This document shows, in pieces, positions 52,798 to 63,129 of a stretch of 64,000 nt of DNA (the stretch's first letter is position 1; each line of letters begins with the position of its first letter). The notes beneath the pieces are model-generated. The model searched no databases, was not told the DNA's origin, and was given only the letters and a program-made list of their open reading frames with translations. The stretch covers positions 4,134,501 through 4,198,500 of the forward strand of contig NC_056423.1 of NCBI RefSeq assembly GCF_905147365.1, in the 5' to 3' direction. Source of the DNA: Aricia agestis (taxonomy: Eukaryota; Arthropoda; Insecta; Lepidoptera; Lycaenidae). A program made the position numbers and the translations under genes.

Positions 52798-53225
52798 TGC
52801 TTATTATTATTATTATTATGTTTGTGTAAAGCACTCCTTGCTCAAGGGCAATTAAATCCCTTGGGACCGAAGCCAACACGTGACACCGGCCGGCGACTCT
52901 CCTTGTCCGCACTATAGGAGTACGACCAAGGAGAGCCAGCGGCCAAAGTAGGACTATTGCAGGGAATGGAATTAAAATGATATCGGGCTATCATGGGGGT
53001 GAGGTGCTAGTGGACTGGATAACTAGGGTCTGAGACTAATGGAGGGCGTCTGCCGATACAACATTGTAACGCCAACTCTTTGATTGGGCCCCTTAAAATG
53101 GCCGCACGCACGGTGCACCGAGGCGGCAACAAGGCGGCAACATTGACAGAGCGGCTTTAGGCAGGAGAGGTGTCTTGCGAGTCGCGACTCCACTCTGGCC
53201 GGCCGGTTAAGGCAAAGCAATTTCG
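52798..53225 (-). mobile_element. Retroelement 3' part with (AAT)n tail, minus strand
   Basis: Read on the minus strand, a G+C-rich body (from CCGGCCGGCCAGAGTGG through GCAGACGCCCTCCATTAG to CAAGGAGTGCTTTACACAAAC) ends in ATAATAATAATAATAAT. The polarity and tail fit an RTE-type LINE 3' end or an RTE-driven SINE. No reverse transcriptase motif is visible. Confidence 0.55.
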
Positions 53226-53423
53226 ACCATTAGGCGATCTCTACTTTGAGCTTTGTTATAATTATTGTGAAGTAAATAGTTAAGATAAGATAGCACAAAG
53301 CCAGAAATAACCTGTAAAAGGAAATGATAATTGTCACTCATCTACACAAAAGGATTAAGTATTATCAGTGCAATATTGCAAATAATATAATCTACGAATA
53401 ATATAAGTATTACAAATAATATA

Positions 53424-53464
53424 ACATCTAGTTACGTTGCATATTATGCAACGTAACTAGATGT
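53424..53464. repeat. Perfect 41-bp palindrome
   Basis: Two 20-bp arms (ACATCTAGTTACGTTGCATA and its reverse complement) share a single central base. Its outer part, CATCTAG, equals the family B end and abuts AGATGTTGCCGG. Confidence 0.95.
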
Positions 53465-53499
53465 TGCCGGTTTCAATTGTGATTTGTGCCTATTTGCTA

Positions 53500-53870
53500 C
53501 TAGAATCTAGATGCTGCCCGCAACGCCGCTAAAATTCGTTTATTTTGCTGAAATTTAGTATAAAGATACTTTGCGTCCTGGGAAAGGATATAGGATACTT
53601 TTTATCCCGAAAAATGCACGGTTTCTACACGATAAACGAATTGGGGCGCAACAGTAGTTGTGGGCGCGGGGCGTCCCGCGTCATCTAGTCTAGTTAATTA
53701 TAAATAACCGTACATTTTCCCGGAATAAAAAGTATCCTGTATCCATTCCCGGGACTTCAGTATCTCCATACTTTCAGCAAAATCGGTTCAGCAATTTGGG
53801 TGTAAAGAGGCAGGCAGACAGACAGACAGACAGACACATATTCGCATTTATTATTAGTTATTAGTATGGA
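53500..53870. repeat. Two family B copies, tail to tail
   Basis: 53510-53695 is a forward copy (to GCGTCATCTAGTCTAG). 53705-53870 is a reverse copy (CCGTACATTTTCCCGGAATA to CGCATTTATTATTAGTTATT). Together they form an imperfect inverted repeat. Confidence 0.7.
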
Positions 53871-53925
53871 AGGGGAACTAATTTTATCCTTGTAGGCGAT
53901 AATAATAATTATTATCAGTGTTATA

Positions 53926-55007
53926 TATGTGTTACCGGAAATGTATGAAATCTAGGAATTGTATACAAATCCTAGGAAATTTATACAATTCCGAAATTGT
54001 TTAGGAAATGTATGAAATATTGTTTCAAAAACTATTTAATACATAAATGTCCTAGGAAATATGTACTATTTCTAGGAATTGTATATAATTCCAGTATTGT
54101 ATTAGGAAATGTACAAAAATAATGCTTTCTGTAATAAAACACTTTGTTACAATGAGAATAATCATTTTTATTAAATCATTCGTTGAGATAACAACGTTCG
54201 GGTAGCAACCGTATCGTAAAATATATAATAATCTTCATAATATCTTACTAATTATAGCCTCAATCCATATCCATACTTCCATACTAATATCATAAATACG
54301 AAAGTGTGTCTATCTGTCAGTTTGTCTGTTACCTCTTCACGTCTAAACCGCTGGACCGATTTTGCTAAAATTTGGCATGGAGATACTTGGAGTCCCGGGA
54401 AAGGACATAGTCCTATTGTCCCGGAAAAATGTACGGTTCTCGCGCGATAAACGAGTTTTGGCGCAACGGAGTTGCGGGCGTCATCTAGTCACCTATATTA
54501 TGTACATTAACTTTTAAGATGTATTTATCACAAAAGCGATTTACTTATATTATTGTTATAAAGTCAAACTTTCGTTTTTTAAATAATCAGTATGTTGTTT
54601 AAGTAATTATAAATATCACAATATCAAAGTAAATATTATTACTAATTACACTATGTTAAATCTAAATGAGTACTGACATTTAACATAGCCACATAGACCT
54701 CCATACGGCTATTTATTTTTGCAGGGTAAGTTGGAATGGCACTTGGAAGTACTTACACAATAATTTATTTTTATAGCACAGACATATTTATGTAGGTAAT
54801 ACAGTTTTTATTGGAAAGGCACTTTTTAAATCCCTGGCCGGTTCCAGTGGATTGTAGGTTAGTAACTGACCGTAGTCCCGCCCCGCTATCCCCGCGTACC
54901 CATTGATATCTCAAATGTTTTATATTTCCGATTACTATTTAGGAATTACGTACATTTCCTAGGAATTATATACAATGACGGTTTACATACATTTCCGGTA
55001 ACATATG
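53926..55007. mobile_element. 1.07-kb non-autonomous DNA transposon of unknown superfamily
   Basis: The ends TGTTACCGGAAATGTATG (53930) and CATACATTTCCGGTAACA (to 55003) are perfect 18-bp inverted repeats. Next to both ends lie many copies of a CTAGGAATTGTATA / CCTAGGAAAT subterminal motif. The flanking TATG on both sides may be a 4-bp duplication. No ORF of note. A family B copy (54283-54491) sits inside. Confidence 0.8.
54283..54491 (+). repeat. Family B repeat nested in the 1.07-kb transposon
   Basis: CCATACTAATATCATAAATA to GCGGGCGTCATCTAGTCA; one of the best-kept copies. Confidence 0.85.
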
Positions 55008-55364
55008 CATACTTACCGCGAAACTCAATAAAATACTAAAATTATTGTAACAACACGTTAGAGTTGTCATAACAATAATAAAACGTGAAATTAACGATAA
55101 GTAGTAAATACAAATTGCATATTATCATTGCAATTTACAAGTGTTGTTAGAATTAAACTACCTAATATTTGCATTCAATTTGTTGTTAATAAAAGTCGAT
55201 GGCTTCAGATTCAAGACTAGAACTCCCGTGTGCGCATTTTACTTCGTTTTTGAGAAAATATTTTTTAAATTAGTCATTTTTTAACTGCCTTAAAACGAAT
55301 TTATTTTATTTAAATTAATTACAAGGGTTTATAAACTTGCTATCTAGCTGATTAGATTAATCAT
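55008..55364. other. Gene-free stretch
   Basis: No coding signal or recognised repeat. Confidence 0.5.
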
Positions 55365-55492
55365 TAAGGGGCTGTTTCACCACTTCCTGATAAAGTGACA
55401 CTTTTTTGACAGATTCTCCATAATTCATCTGTCAAGTTAAGTGGTGAAAAGCCTATCAGGCACTTATCAGGTAGTGGTGAAACAGGCCCTAA
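55365..55492. mobile_element. 122-bp PIF/Harbinger-like MITE with TAA duplication
   Basis: The element is 55368-55489, ends GGGGCTGTTTCACCACTTCC and GGTGGTGAAACAGGCCC-type AGTGGTGAAACAGGCCC, with TAA on both sides. A diverged relative is at 59191-59338. Confidence 0.88.
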
Positions 55493-56944
55493 GAGACATA
55501 CATTTTGTACTTTATTTCATTCCTACAACCTACAACTCATTTCCGCAGTTGTTTTTACTTACGTATTGAAAAATACTTTGGTATAGTCTTTACACTACAA
55601 TATTTTTATTTTTTGCGAATCGGGTCTATTACCAGAGATTTACGAATTTCTTTTTTTTTCGCCCCTTTAAAATTTTAAGACCCACCGAAGTATTCAAAAT
55701 ATAATCATGATGTGATTAACTATACTTCGATGTCCGATGAAGGGTTGCGTGTAGTACGACAAGTACGGGAAGTCCACCCTCGTAGATAACTGATACTCGT
55801 ATGTAACAAAAGAGTAACAACTATAATATAATCCGGTGAACCTTGTACCTATCACTTTCCTCCAAATATAAACCTTCCCGAATATTTCAACTTCCAAGAT
55901 CAAAAATAGCCAAATCTTCTAGTCGTTCTCGAGTTTATGCCAGACTAACAAAATTGAAAATTCATTTGTGTTTGTTTTTGCGTCCACCCCACCATACCCC
56001 ACCACGTGGGGTGTCGTTGGTATAGGTTTTTTAAAAATATTACGAGTGTTCATAGATATTTTCCGATTGAGGGATCCATTAGTTAAATATGAAGTTTTAA
56101 AGTGAAAAAAATCGTTAGAGTCCAGTGTCGACCCCCTATTATAAATCAGCATTCATTGACCATACAAAAATTATCAAAATCTAGCGGTACTATGGAACCC
56201 TATATTGCGCGTAGCCCGACACGCACTTGGCTGTTTTTTTTATTAATTTGCTGCAGACTGCAGTTACACAAAATACCAACAAACCTAGTTATACTTTTTA
56301 ATATCTACGTAGCAAAACCGTTTCGTGTACTGTTATTGTCAACAGCAGCGGAACGGTTACAATTAGCATATCAGCCGCTAAAATAAAATGCAAAGTTTGT
56401 ACACTCATAGGCTAGTATAGCCAACTAGATCTATAGAGTATTTTGACCTCATATGTTTATTAATTGTTTATGTAGGCATAAGTGCAAGCTTCTTGCCTCT
56501 TGGTGATTTAACAAATTTATCGGAGAAGTGCAATTTTTGTAGTGGTTTCTGATACCAACAAGGTTTTAATGTAACCTATGACAAGTAAGTTGGTAATTAG
56601 CATAGACATAATATAGCATTATAGGTTTATGGTAATTAGTATTTGGTATCATCTGTGGAATTTCTTTAGATGTTTATATATTAAGTCTATGGTTTGAAAT
56701 AATATATTTTCCGTTGTCAGGTTTGATTGGTTGTGACTTGTGATTTCAATAATATCTGGTTATCTGATAACTTTATTAAAAAATATTTTTTTGTGTTTTT
56801 GTTTCTGTGTGTTTTCACTTTTCAGTTTTTTTATTCACAACACTAGACGTAAATTGAGATGATTCAGCAGCAGGCATAACACTATATTAATAAAATATTA
56901 TGTTTTCGCACTTCGGTAGTAGAACGCTAGGTTTCGCTGTACTC
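55493..56944. other. Gene-free stretch with a family C end
   Basis: 56155-56240 matches the end of the family C variant at 48440-48515 (CATACAAAAATTATCAAAAT, GCCCGACACGCACTTGGC). Frames at 55843-56025 and 56102-56386 have no recognised family. Confidence 0.5.
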
Positions 56945-57360
56945 TTTTTAGGGTTCCGTACCCAAAGGGTAAAAACCCGCGACCCTATTACTAAAACTTC
57001 GATATAGCTAGAGTTCTGAATTTTTCACAGAATGTGCAATATGCATGTCTGTACAGTTGCCGCTATAACAAAAAATACTAAAAACAAAATAAAATTAATA
57101 TTTAAGGGGGGCTCACATACAACAAACGTGATTTCTTCGGCCTTTTTTGCTCTATATCAATTAAATAGAAACAAGTAGGCACTTGAATTTTCCACAAAAT
57201 CCTTTATTTTAATATTTGTACTTATTTAATTATAATACTAAAATAAAATAAAAATTTAACTGGGGTTCCCATAAAAAAACACAATTTTTGGCCTATAATA
57301 TTTTCTCTATAACGGTACGGAACCCTTCGTGCGCGAGTCCGACTCGCACTTGGCCGATTA
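56945..57360 (+). repeat. Family C repeat, full length
   Basis: TTTTTAGGGTTCCGTACCCA to CGCACTTGGCCGATTATTTA with all inner boxes. Confidence 0.85.
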
Positions 57361-57484
57361 TTTAGTTTATAATTACTTGTTTAAACTCTTGATGCGCATA
57401 TAAAGGTTCAAAGGCGGACTTAATTGCTTTATGCCATAAGTGATAAGTGACAACTGATAAGACATTTAGTCCGCCGTTGCAACC

Positions 57485-57512
57485 ATAAAGTTAATATACC
57501 TAGCGGAATAGG
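57485..57512. repeat. Terminus of the CATAAAGTTAATATACC family
   Basis: CATAAAGTTAATATACCTAG plus CGGAATAG equals the end of the 48915-49219 element. The pairing right end is a worn CTAGGCATAT at 58881-58890; the space between is filled by the next element. Confidence 0.7.
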
Positions 57513-58872
57513 TACCGCGAAACATGCCAACTTTGCCACATACGATAACTTTGCCCAAAGATCCATTCTTAAGCAAATCTTTGATGTACAGAGTTATTTT
57601 AATATTATGTCAACATTTGTTTAATTTGGCAGAAAATAGATTATATGACTGGTAACATAGAGAAATACCCCGTATTGCTAACTTTATTCAGTAACTTTTT
57701 GGAACTTATGAAAAACGGTACGTATTTTTGCGGGCAAATTGTGGTGCAGATTTGTAAGTGAATTGTGCGTGATGGTGAAACCACAGGTTAGTTTGCTTTT
57801 GATATATTATAGAATAATATCTAATATAGAGTATTATAGTGATAATGTAATTAATCAGGGAATTATAAAATAAAACTTATGATGGTGGGCAAACTAACCC
57901 AGCAGTATTCCGATCATCGATTGACAACATTGCCCGGTATCAAAAAATCCTTAGGGTTGTCAAATTGGACATTTTTAAATACTTTTAGTAATTTACTAAA
58001 AATCTATGTTATTTTTTATTACTGTATGCCTTGCTCAGTAATAACTAATAAAGCAACAAAAACATACCATTTATTTATTTAAATTGAAACATTACTTCTT
58101 GTATTGTTAAATGCTAACTTATTTATAATACTGTCGTTATATGGTTTATTTCAGGCAACATCTGTACCAATAGCCTCCACTAACTGCAGATAAAACTCGT
58201 ATGTCGTACCTATGTGAGAGCGAGTCACAACTTCAACAAGCTATGCCGAGATTACGATCTTGATGTATTCATTACTAAAAAAGCTTGAGCTGTAAATTTT
58301 TTGACAACTTGATTTCCTAAATTTGTATCTGTTCAAACCACAATACTATGGTAAATTGTACGATGTAGTTAGCATGTTCTTCTTTTTGGTTTTTGGTCAA
58401 ACTATCCTTTAAAGTTTAAACTTTTTGCTTTACTTACTTGTTTTTGTTATAATATATCTTACTTAAAAATATCCCTATATCTAATTATTAAGACCGTTCA
58501 CAATATCATGTATTTAATTGTTTCTGTTACTTAGATGTGAAAACTTGTAATTGGCTTTCTGATTCACACATAAAATTGTCACCAATATTACTTAGCTGTA
58601 AGTTTTCCGTGTTTCTTATATGAATAAATAAATAAAAAGATAATTAAGTTATTTTATAGATATGTGGCAGCCCTAGTACTTTTACAGACCAAAATGCAAA
58701 TTGTATGGAAAAGGAATGAAATGTAAGGGTAACATTGCCCAGTCAATTTAGTAGGATATTATTCGCGATATCGTTTAAATGTCTATAGTAAACACCATCT
58801 TTTCCAAAATTCTTTTTTACAAGAATTAAAATTATTTGAAAAAAGCTGGCAAAGTTGGCATGTTTCGCGGTA
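57513..58872. mobile_element. 1.36-kb Tc1/mariner-like non-autonomous transposon with TA duplication
   Basis: The element is 57515-58870. Its 24-bp perfect inverted ends start CCGCGAAACATGCCAACTTT, with TA on each side (57513-57514, 58871-58872). TA duplication is the Tc1/mariner/pogo rule. The interior is A+T-rich. A 67-codon frame (57879-58082) and splice-like sites (CCACAG/GTTAGT near 57785; TTTCAG/GC near 58154) could be remnants of a transposase gene, but no catalytic motif is visible. Confidence 0.8.
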
Positions 58873-58888
58873 GGTATTCGCTAGGCAT

Positions 58889-59180
58889 ATAATAATAATA
58901 ATAATATCTATGGACGCTTCACACCACGTCAGTCTGGCCCTGTGGTAAGTACCTGAAGGACTTGTGTTACAGGTACCAGACAACGGAAATATATTTAATA
59001 CTTTTATACTATACATATATTTAAGATTTTTATTATATGATACACATATTTAATACACATCCATGACCTTGACGGAACAAAAACTTTGAAAACTTCTTGT
59101 TCCGTCAGCGGGACTCGAACCCGCGACCCCCGGCTTGAGCTACCAACGCGCTCACCACTGAGTCACAGAGGTCGTCGTAT
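58889..59180 (-). mobile_element. tRNA-headed SINE with (TAA)n tail
   Basis: On the minus strand: head with box A-like TGACTCAGTGGTGAGCG and box B GGGTTCGAGTCCCGC (about 59105-59175), body with AGTTTTCAAAGTTTTTGTTCC, and an (ATT)n tail at 58889-58906. The head is the best-preserved tRNA-like one in the window. The tail indicates RTE-driven retroposition. Confidence 0.85.
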
Positions 59181-59190
59181 ATTAGCTTAA

Positions 59191-59338
59191 GGGCCTGTTT
59201 CACACCACTTTCCGATAAAGTTCCGAATAGGCTATTCACAACTACTTATTTTGAAAGATTCTCCATACTTGATCCGTCAAGTTAATTAATTGGCGGATAG
59301 CCTATTCGTCACTTATCAGGAAGTGGTGAGACAGGCCC
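59191..59338. mobile_element. Diverged relative of the 55368-55489 MITE
   Basis: Ends GGGCCTGTTTCACACCACTT and GGAAGTGGTGAGACAGGCCC are inverted. TAA precedes the left end; the right flank is AGA, so the duplication is lost. It begins 10 bp after the SINE head. Confidence 0.75.
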
Positions 59339-59690
59339 AGAGTTATGGTTGCAACTAGTAGATAATTTTTAAACTACAAAGGGTGTTTCGGGAACAAAAT
59401 TGTATAGGTGACAGTCTTGACTGGATGGATGGGTTATGCATTTAACTCGTTCAATGCATAATCCTGGTTAAAGTTAATATACGGTCTAGCTTTATGGCAT
59501 AATTATTTAATTTAACAAAATTTAATCATTGTCATTGGCTCTTAAATCTTAATACTTATGTATAAAAATATGTTTCAAATTAACTAGACTACTGAGTACT
59601 GAAGCAGTGGCGTAAGTCACAGGGCTGGCAAAATGCCACGAGCCCCCGACTCAATAGGGCCCCGGCCCAAGAGGCCGTGAGGTCAGATTT
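59339..59690. other. Gene-free stretch
   Basis: No coding signal; 59600-59680 (CAGTGGCGTAAGTCACAGGG) resembles a hAT-type terminus, and GTTACGCCACTG at 60135-60148 could be its partner, enclosing a family A copy and the 59980 repeat. Confidence 0.5.
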
Positions 59691-59696
59691 TGACGA

Positions 59697-59960
59697 GGGA
59701 GAGCCATGCTCCGGCACGAATGGGCCGAGTCGACCGGAGAAATACCACGGGCACACAGAAAACCGGCGTGAAACAGCGCTTGCTCTGTGTTTCGCCGAGT
59801 GAGTGAGTTTACCGGAGGCCCAATACCCTACCCTTTTCCCTTCCCTACCCTCTCCTATTTCCTTCCCTACCCTCCTCTATTCCCTTCCCTCCCCTCCCCT
59901 ATTACCCTATTCCCTCTTAATAGGCCGGCAACGCACCTGCAGCTCTTCTGATGCTGCGAG
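59697..59960 (+). mobile_element. Family A SINE-like copy, 3'-truncated
   Basis: It begins ACGAGGGAGAGCCATGCTCC and ends at GATGCTGCGAG before the conserved GTCCATGGGC block. Confidence 0.82.
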
Positions 59961-59979
59961 GGCCCCGGATGTTATCTAA

Positions 59980-60125
59980 TATATAAAAATGGATTTTCAA
60001 ATGTGTTAGTCGCGCTAAAACTCGAAAACGGCTGGACGGGTTAGGCTGATTTTAGTCTTAAAATATTCGTAGAAGTCCAGGGAAGGTGACTTTAAAAGTG
60101 ACACGAAGTTCACCGGGGCAGTTAG
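59980..60125 (+). repeat. Interspersed repeat with ACGAAGTTCACCGGGGCAG end
   Basis: The longest of three copies, including the GACGGGTTAGGCTGATTTTA segment. Confidence 0.75.
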
Positions 60126-60248
60126 TAGACTATTAAGTTACGCCACTGTACTCAATATAGGTAAAAATCGAGCTAAAAGATTCCGTTACATACATCCCAA
60201 TTCCCAAGCTAATAAATGCGTGAAAAAAAAAACATTTTGTTGCTTCAG

Positions 60249-60443
60249 ATGCGGTCGTATCAGATGCGGTAGTGTCGCGATGCGCGTGTGATGTGGGCGC
60301 GCGCGGCGCGGGCGCTGCGGCGGGCGGCGCTGCTACTGCCGCTGGTGCTGACGGCGCTGGCGCTGCTGCTGCTGCGCCCGCCGCCGCCGGCCCGGCCGCA
60401 CCCCTCGCAGCCGCCGCTGCCCAGAGAGGACGCCGTTGAGCCG
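60249..60443 (+). CDS. First coding exon of an unidentified type II membrane protein
   Basis: A TTTTGTTGCTTCAG acceptor ends at 60248, and a donor CCG/GTACGT follows at 60443/60444, with 51 codons between the ATG at 60291 and the donor (phase 0). The peptide has a short basic N terminus (MWARAARALRRA), one very hydrophobic segment at residues 13-28 (LLLPLVLTALALLLL) and a proline-rich stem (RPPPPARPHP), then acidic residues. This is the layout of Golgi type II enzymes such as glycosyl- or sulfotransferases; a secretory signal peptide is the alternative. The exon is much richer in G+C than its surroundings, as expected for a coding exon here. No catalytic domain is in the window, so the rest must lie beyond a long intron to the right. 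The minus-strand frames over it are shadows. The 39.0-kb donor could belong to the same gene. Confidence 0.6.
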
Positions 60444-60629
60444 GTACGTGAACATTTTGATGGAGTCCTGACTTGTTGGACCAGTCGTAACTCGTAACGG
60501 ATAAAGGTGAGACCGCACTCGACGGCACTACGCTGCAGCGAAGCAACGCGTCACAGCACTGCCAAGTGCCAAATATTCCTGGTATGAAAATACCTACATA
60601 CAATAGGTAGGTACTTACATATTTTGAGA

Positions 60630-60874
60630 CTGGCCGCATATATATACGTTTTCCGTATTCGATTTCCTAATGTGGAATTTCGATTCGAAATTCCGTGAGA
60701 CTAGTGCAAACGTTAGTTTTTCACGCAAAAACAACGGCTTGCACTCGAAACGTACGTGCGGAATACGTTCCGTTCGGAGAAAAGGAACGTGTGCGGCAGA
60801 ACAATTGTATTTTCTACTGATTCCGGTTTTTCGAATACGGAAATCGAATACGAAAAACGTGAGTATGCGGCCAG
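60630..60874. mobile_element. Foldback MITE with CTGGCCGCATA ends, in the intron
   Basis: CTGGCCGCATATATATACGT and ACGTGAGTATGCGGCCAG are inverted, continuing as TTTCCGTATTCGATTTCC and GGAAATCGAATACGAAAA. Inner inverted pairs (GGAATTTCGATTCGAAATTCC) add more folding. The frames here are shadows. It lies 186 bp after the exon. Confidence 0.8.
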
Positions 60875-61084
60875 CTTTATGCCGTTTTATCAATTTAAAT
60901 GCCACATAAAAAATAAATACAACGCTTATTTTACCGCGCTTCCGTGATGTATGGTAATCCCATGGATTTTTTTGGACAGTCTACCAAATAAATTGTCTTC
61001 ACCTGTGCCTGCCAGTGCATAATATCTTTCGTATGAATTTCTGTGTGACCGGTAAACGTGTGTACCTACTTAACAAAAAATAAT

Positions 61085-61315
61085 ACGTGTGGCACTCGGT
61101 GATTACACGCATACGTCTAGTCGCACGCACACAAACACCGTGCCAAAGTCTGCAGCGGTCTGCCGAACTGAAACGATGCTAGACGATGCACGGCTTTCAA
61201 CGCTGCAGCCCGCACCGCTGTGCCGGTCGCAGTGGGAGCCTGGAGGTGTTAGATTTATTTTGCGTTACGGAATTTCTTCATTCGGTCACCGCAGTCAAAG
61301 CCCGCATTAAAGTTA
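61085..61315 (+). repeat. Unnamed GTGGCACTCGG repeat
   Basis: ACGTGTGGCACTCGGTGATT, CGTCTAGTCGCACGCACACA, ACACCGTGCCAAAGTCTGC, TTCGGTCACCGCAGTCAAAG. It lacks the TTATCAACTT segment of the other copies. Confidence 0.75.
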
Positions 61316-61668
61316 TGCAATAGCATAAAAAAACATTCGAATAAAGTTAAAGTAGACGTTAGCCAAATGGTTCCATTTCCAAAGTTAGGTCAGCTGTGTG
61401 CTCAACGCAAGTAAGTTTTTTGGAGGAGCTCCAAGTCTTTCCAGTAAAGTTCATCTTTTATTGCAGCATTCGAAATGAATTTTTCTATGGCACATATTTG
61501 GTTATTTTGCAATTTCGAATGAACCCCGAAAACTGTAGTTAAAGCGAGTAGACGATTAGATTCGAGTACCAAACTAACTCGATGAAATTCTGAAAACAGC
61601 TTTTGGATCCACGAAGTTTGGTGATTAGTTTTTTATGTGCCTCCGAATTTTATTTAAAAAAAATATAC
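61316..61668. other. Gene-free stretch
   Basis: Intron-like A+T-rich DNA with no recognised repeat. Confidence 0.45.
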
Positions 61669-62355
61669 GTGTCGCACTCGGGAACTACCGCGGTAAAGGC
61701 TATAGCTAAATTGCATAGCATTTTTAAGGTTCCGTACCCAAAGGGTGAAAACGGAACCATATTCATGAGACTTCGATGTCTGTCTGTCCGTCTGTCTGTC
61801 TCCAGGCTGTATCTCAAGAACCGCTATAGCTAGAGTTCTGAAATTTTCACAGATTATGTATATCTGTTGCCACTTGCCGCTATAACAACAAATACTAAAA
61901 ACAAAATAAAATAAATATTTAAAGGGGGCTCCCATACAACAAACCTGATTTTTTTGCTTTTTTTACTTGATATCAATAAAAGCTGTTAGGTAGGCACTTG
62001 CTATTTTCACAAAGGCCCTTATTATATGTCTACTTCAATGTTTAAGAATAATATTAAAATAAAATAAAAAATTAAGGGGGGCTCCCATACAAAAACACAA
62101 TTTTTGGTCTATGTTTGCTCTATAACAGTACGGAACCCTTCGTGCGCGAGTCCGACTAGCACTTGGCCGATTTTATTTATCAACTTGTGCAATTATAACT
62201 CACATTTCGCAATAAGTACGTCTAATCGCACGCACACACCGTGCCGAAGTCTGCCGACCTGAAACGACGTTAGACGATAGACGCACCGTTGGAGTGTTAA
62301 CTGTTAGGTTTATTTTCGTTATTCCGTCGCCGCGCTCAAAGCCCGCGATAAAAGC
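61669..62355 (+). repeat. Unnamed GTGGCACTCGG repeat, split by family C
   Basis: The left part 61669-61726 (ACGTGTCGCACTCGGGAACT to AAATTGCATAGCATTTTT) continues at 62172 (TTATCAACTTGTGCAATTAT to CCGTCGCCGCGCTCAAAGCC). The intact order is known from 12571-12780. Confidence 0.82.
61727..62171 (+). repeat. Family C repeat, full length, nested
   Basis: AGGTTCCGTACCCAAAGGGT to CACTTGGCCGATTTTATT. It entered a T-run of the unnamed repeat (CATTTTTTATCAAC in the 12571 copy). Confidence 0.85.
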
Positions 62356-62470
62356 TAATGCAATAATTATTATGGCTTAAAAAGTTTAATTCAAACGTAG
62401 AGGCGAAAATAGCTATATTATACCTACTTATAAATAGGTATAGTAGTACGGAGTAGATATAGTTTTGGAC

Positions 62471-62785
62471 GTGGGAGAGCCATGCTTTGGCACGAATGGG
62501 CCGGCTCGACGGGGAAATAACTAACCTAAACCTGCGTGAAACAGCGCTTGCGCTGTGTTTCGCCGAGTGAGTGAGTTTGCCGGAAGCCCAATCCCCTAGC
62601 CTATTCCCTTCCCTCCTCTATTTCCTTCCCTTCCCTTCCCTTCCCTACCCACCCCTATTACCCTATTCCCTCTTAAAAGGTCGGCAACGCACCTGCAGCT
62701 GCTGCGAGTGTCGATGGGCGACGGAAGTTGATTTCCATCAGGTGACCCGTTTGCTCGTTTGCCCCCTTATTTCATAAAAAAACCT
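62471..62785 (+). mobile_element. Family A SINE-like copy
   Basis: GACGTGGGAGAGCCATGCTT to GCCCCCTTATTTCATAAAAA. It lacks the TGAGAACGTGG/ACAGAAAACC segment and part of GCTCTTCTGAT. Frame 62571-62777 is a repeat shadow. Confidence 0.85.
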
Positions 62786-63125
62786 CATATGTATACCCAT
62801 CATGTATACCTACCTAGTTTACGTGTAGACCTACGGGGCAACAGCTATGCAGATGATCGACTTCGATTGTGAGTTGTGATGGGTTCCATTTTCGAATGAT
62901 ACATTTATAAAAATGCTTCGCAATTCGCATCTCGTCGTCACGATTCACGGTGCAATGTGAAAGGCCATCCGGCTGAGTGGTGAGTGCCATGGCGCTTGCG
63001 ATGCATTGCGTCAAATCATAATATACATTTTAGGATAGTGCAATTTGCACAGCTGCGTGGCGTGTCAAGTAATTCCGTTACGAAAAACACCTAACATTCG
63101 CCTAGGCACAGAATATATATTAGTA
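62786..63125. other. Gene-free stretch
   Basis: No coding signal or recognised repeat. Confidence 0.45.
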
Positions 63126-63129
63126 TTTA

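Noticed and set aside
53500..53870. A single foldback transposon
   Set aside because: The two arms are separate family B copies with different end points and no target duplication.
59100..59180. A minus-strand tRNA gene with a good GGTTCGAGTCCCG box
   Set aside because: It is the head of the SINE at 58889-59180; a long non-tRNA body and (TAA)n tail follow, and no closed cloverleaf can be drawn.
60133..60639. A 168-codon Ala/Pro-rich minus-strand protein
   Set aside because: It is the antisense of the G+C-rich exon at 60291-60443; the plus-strand reading has splice sites and a membrane segment.
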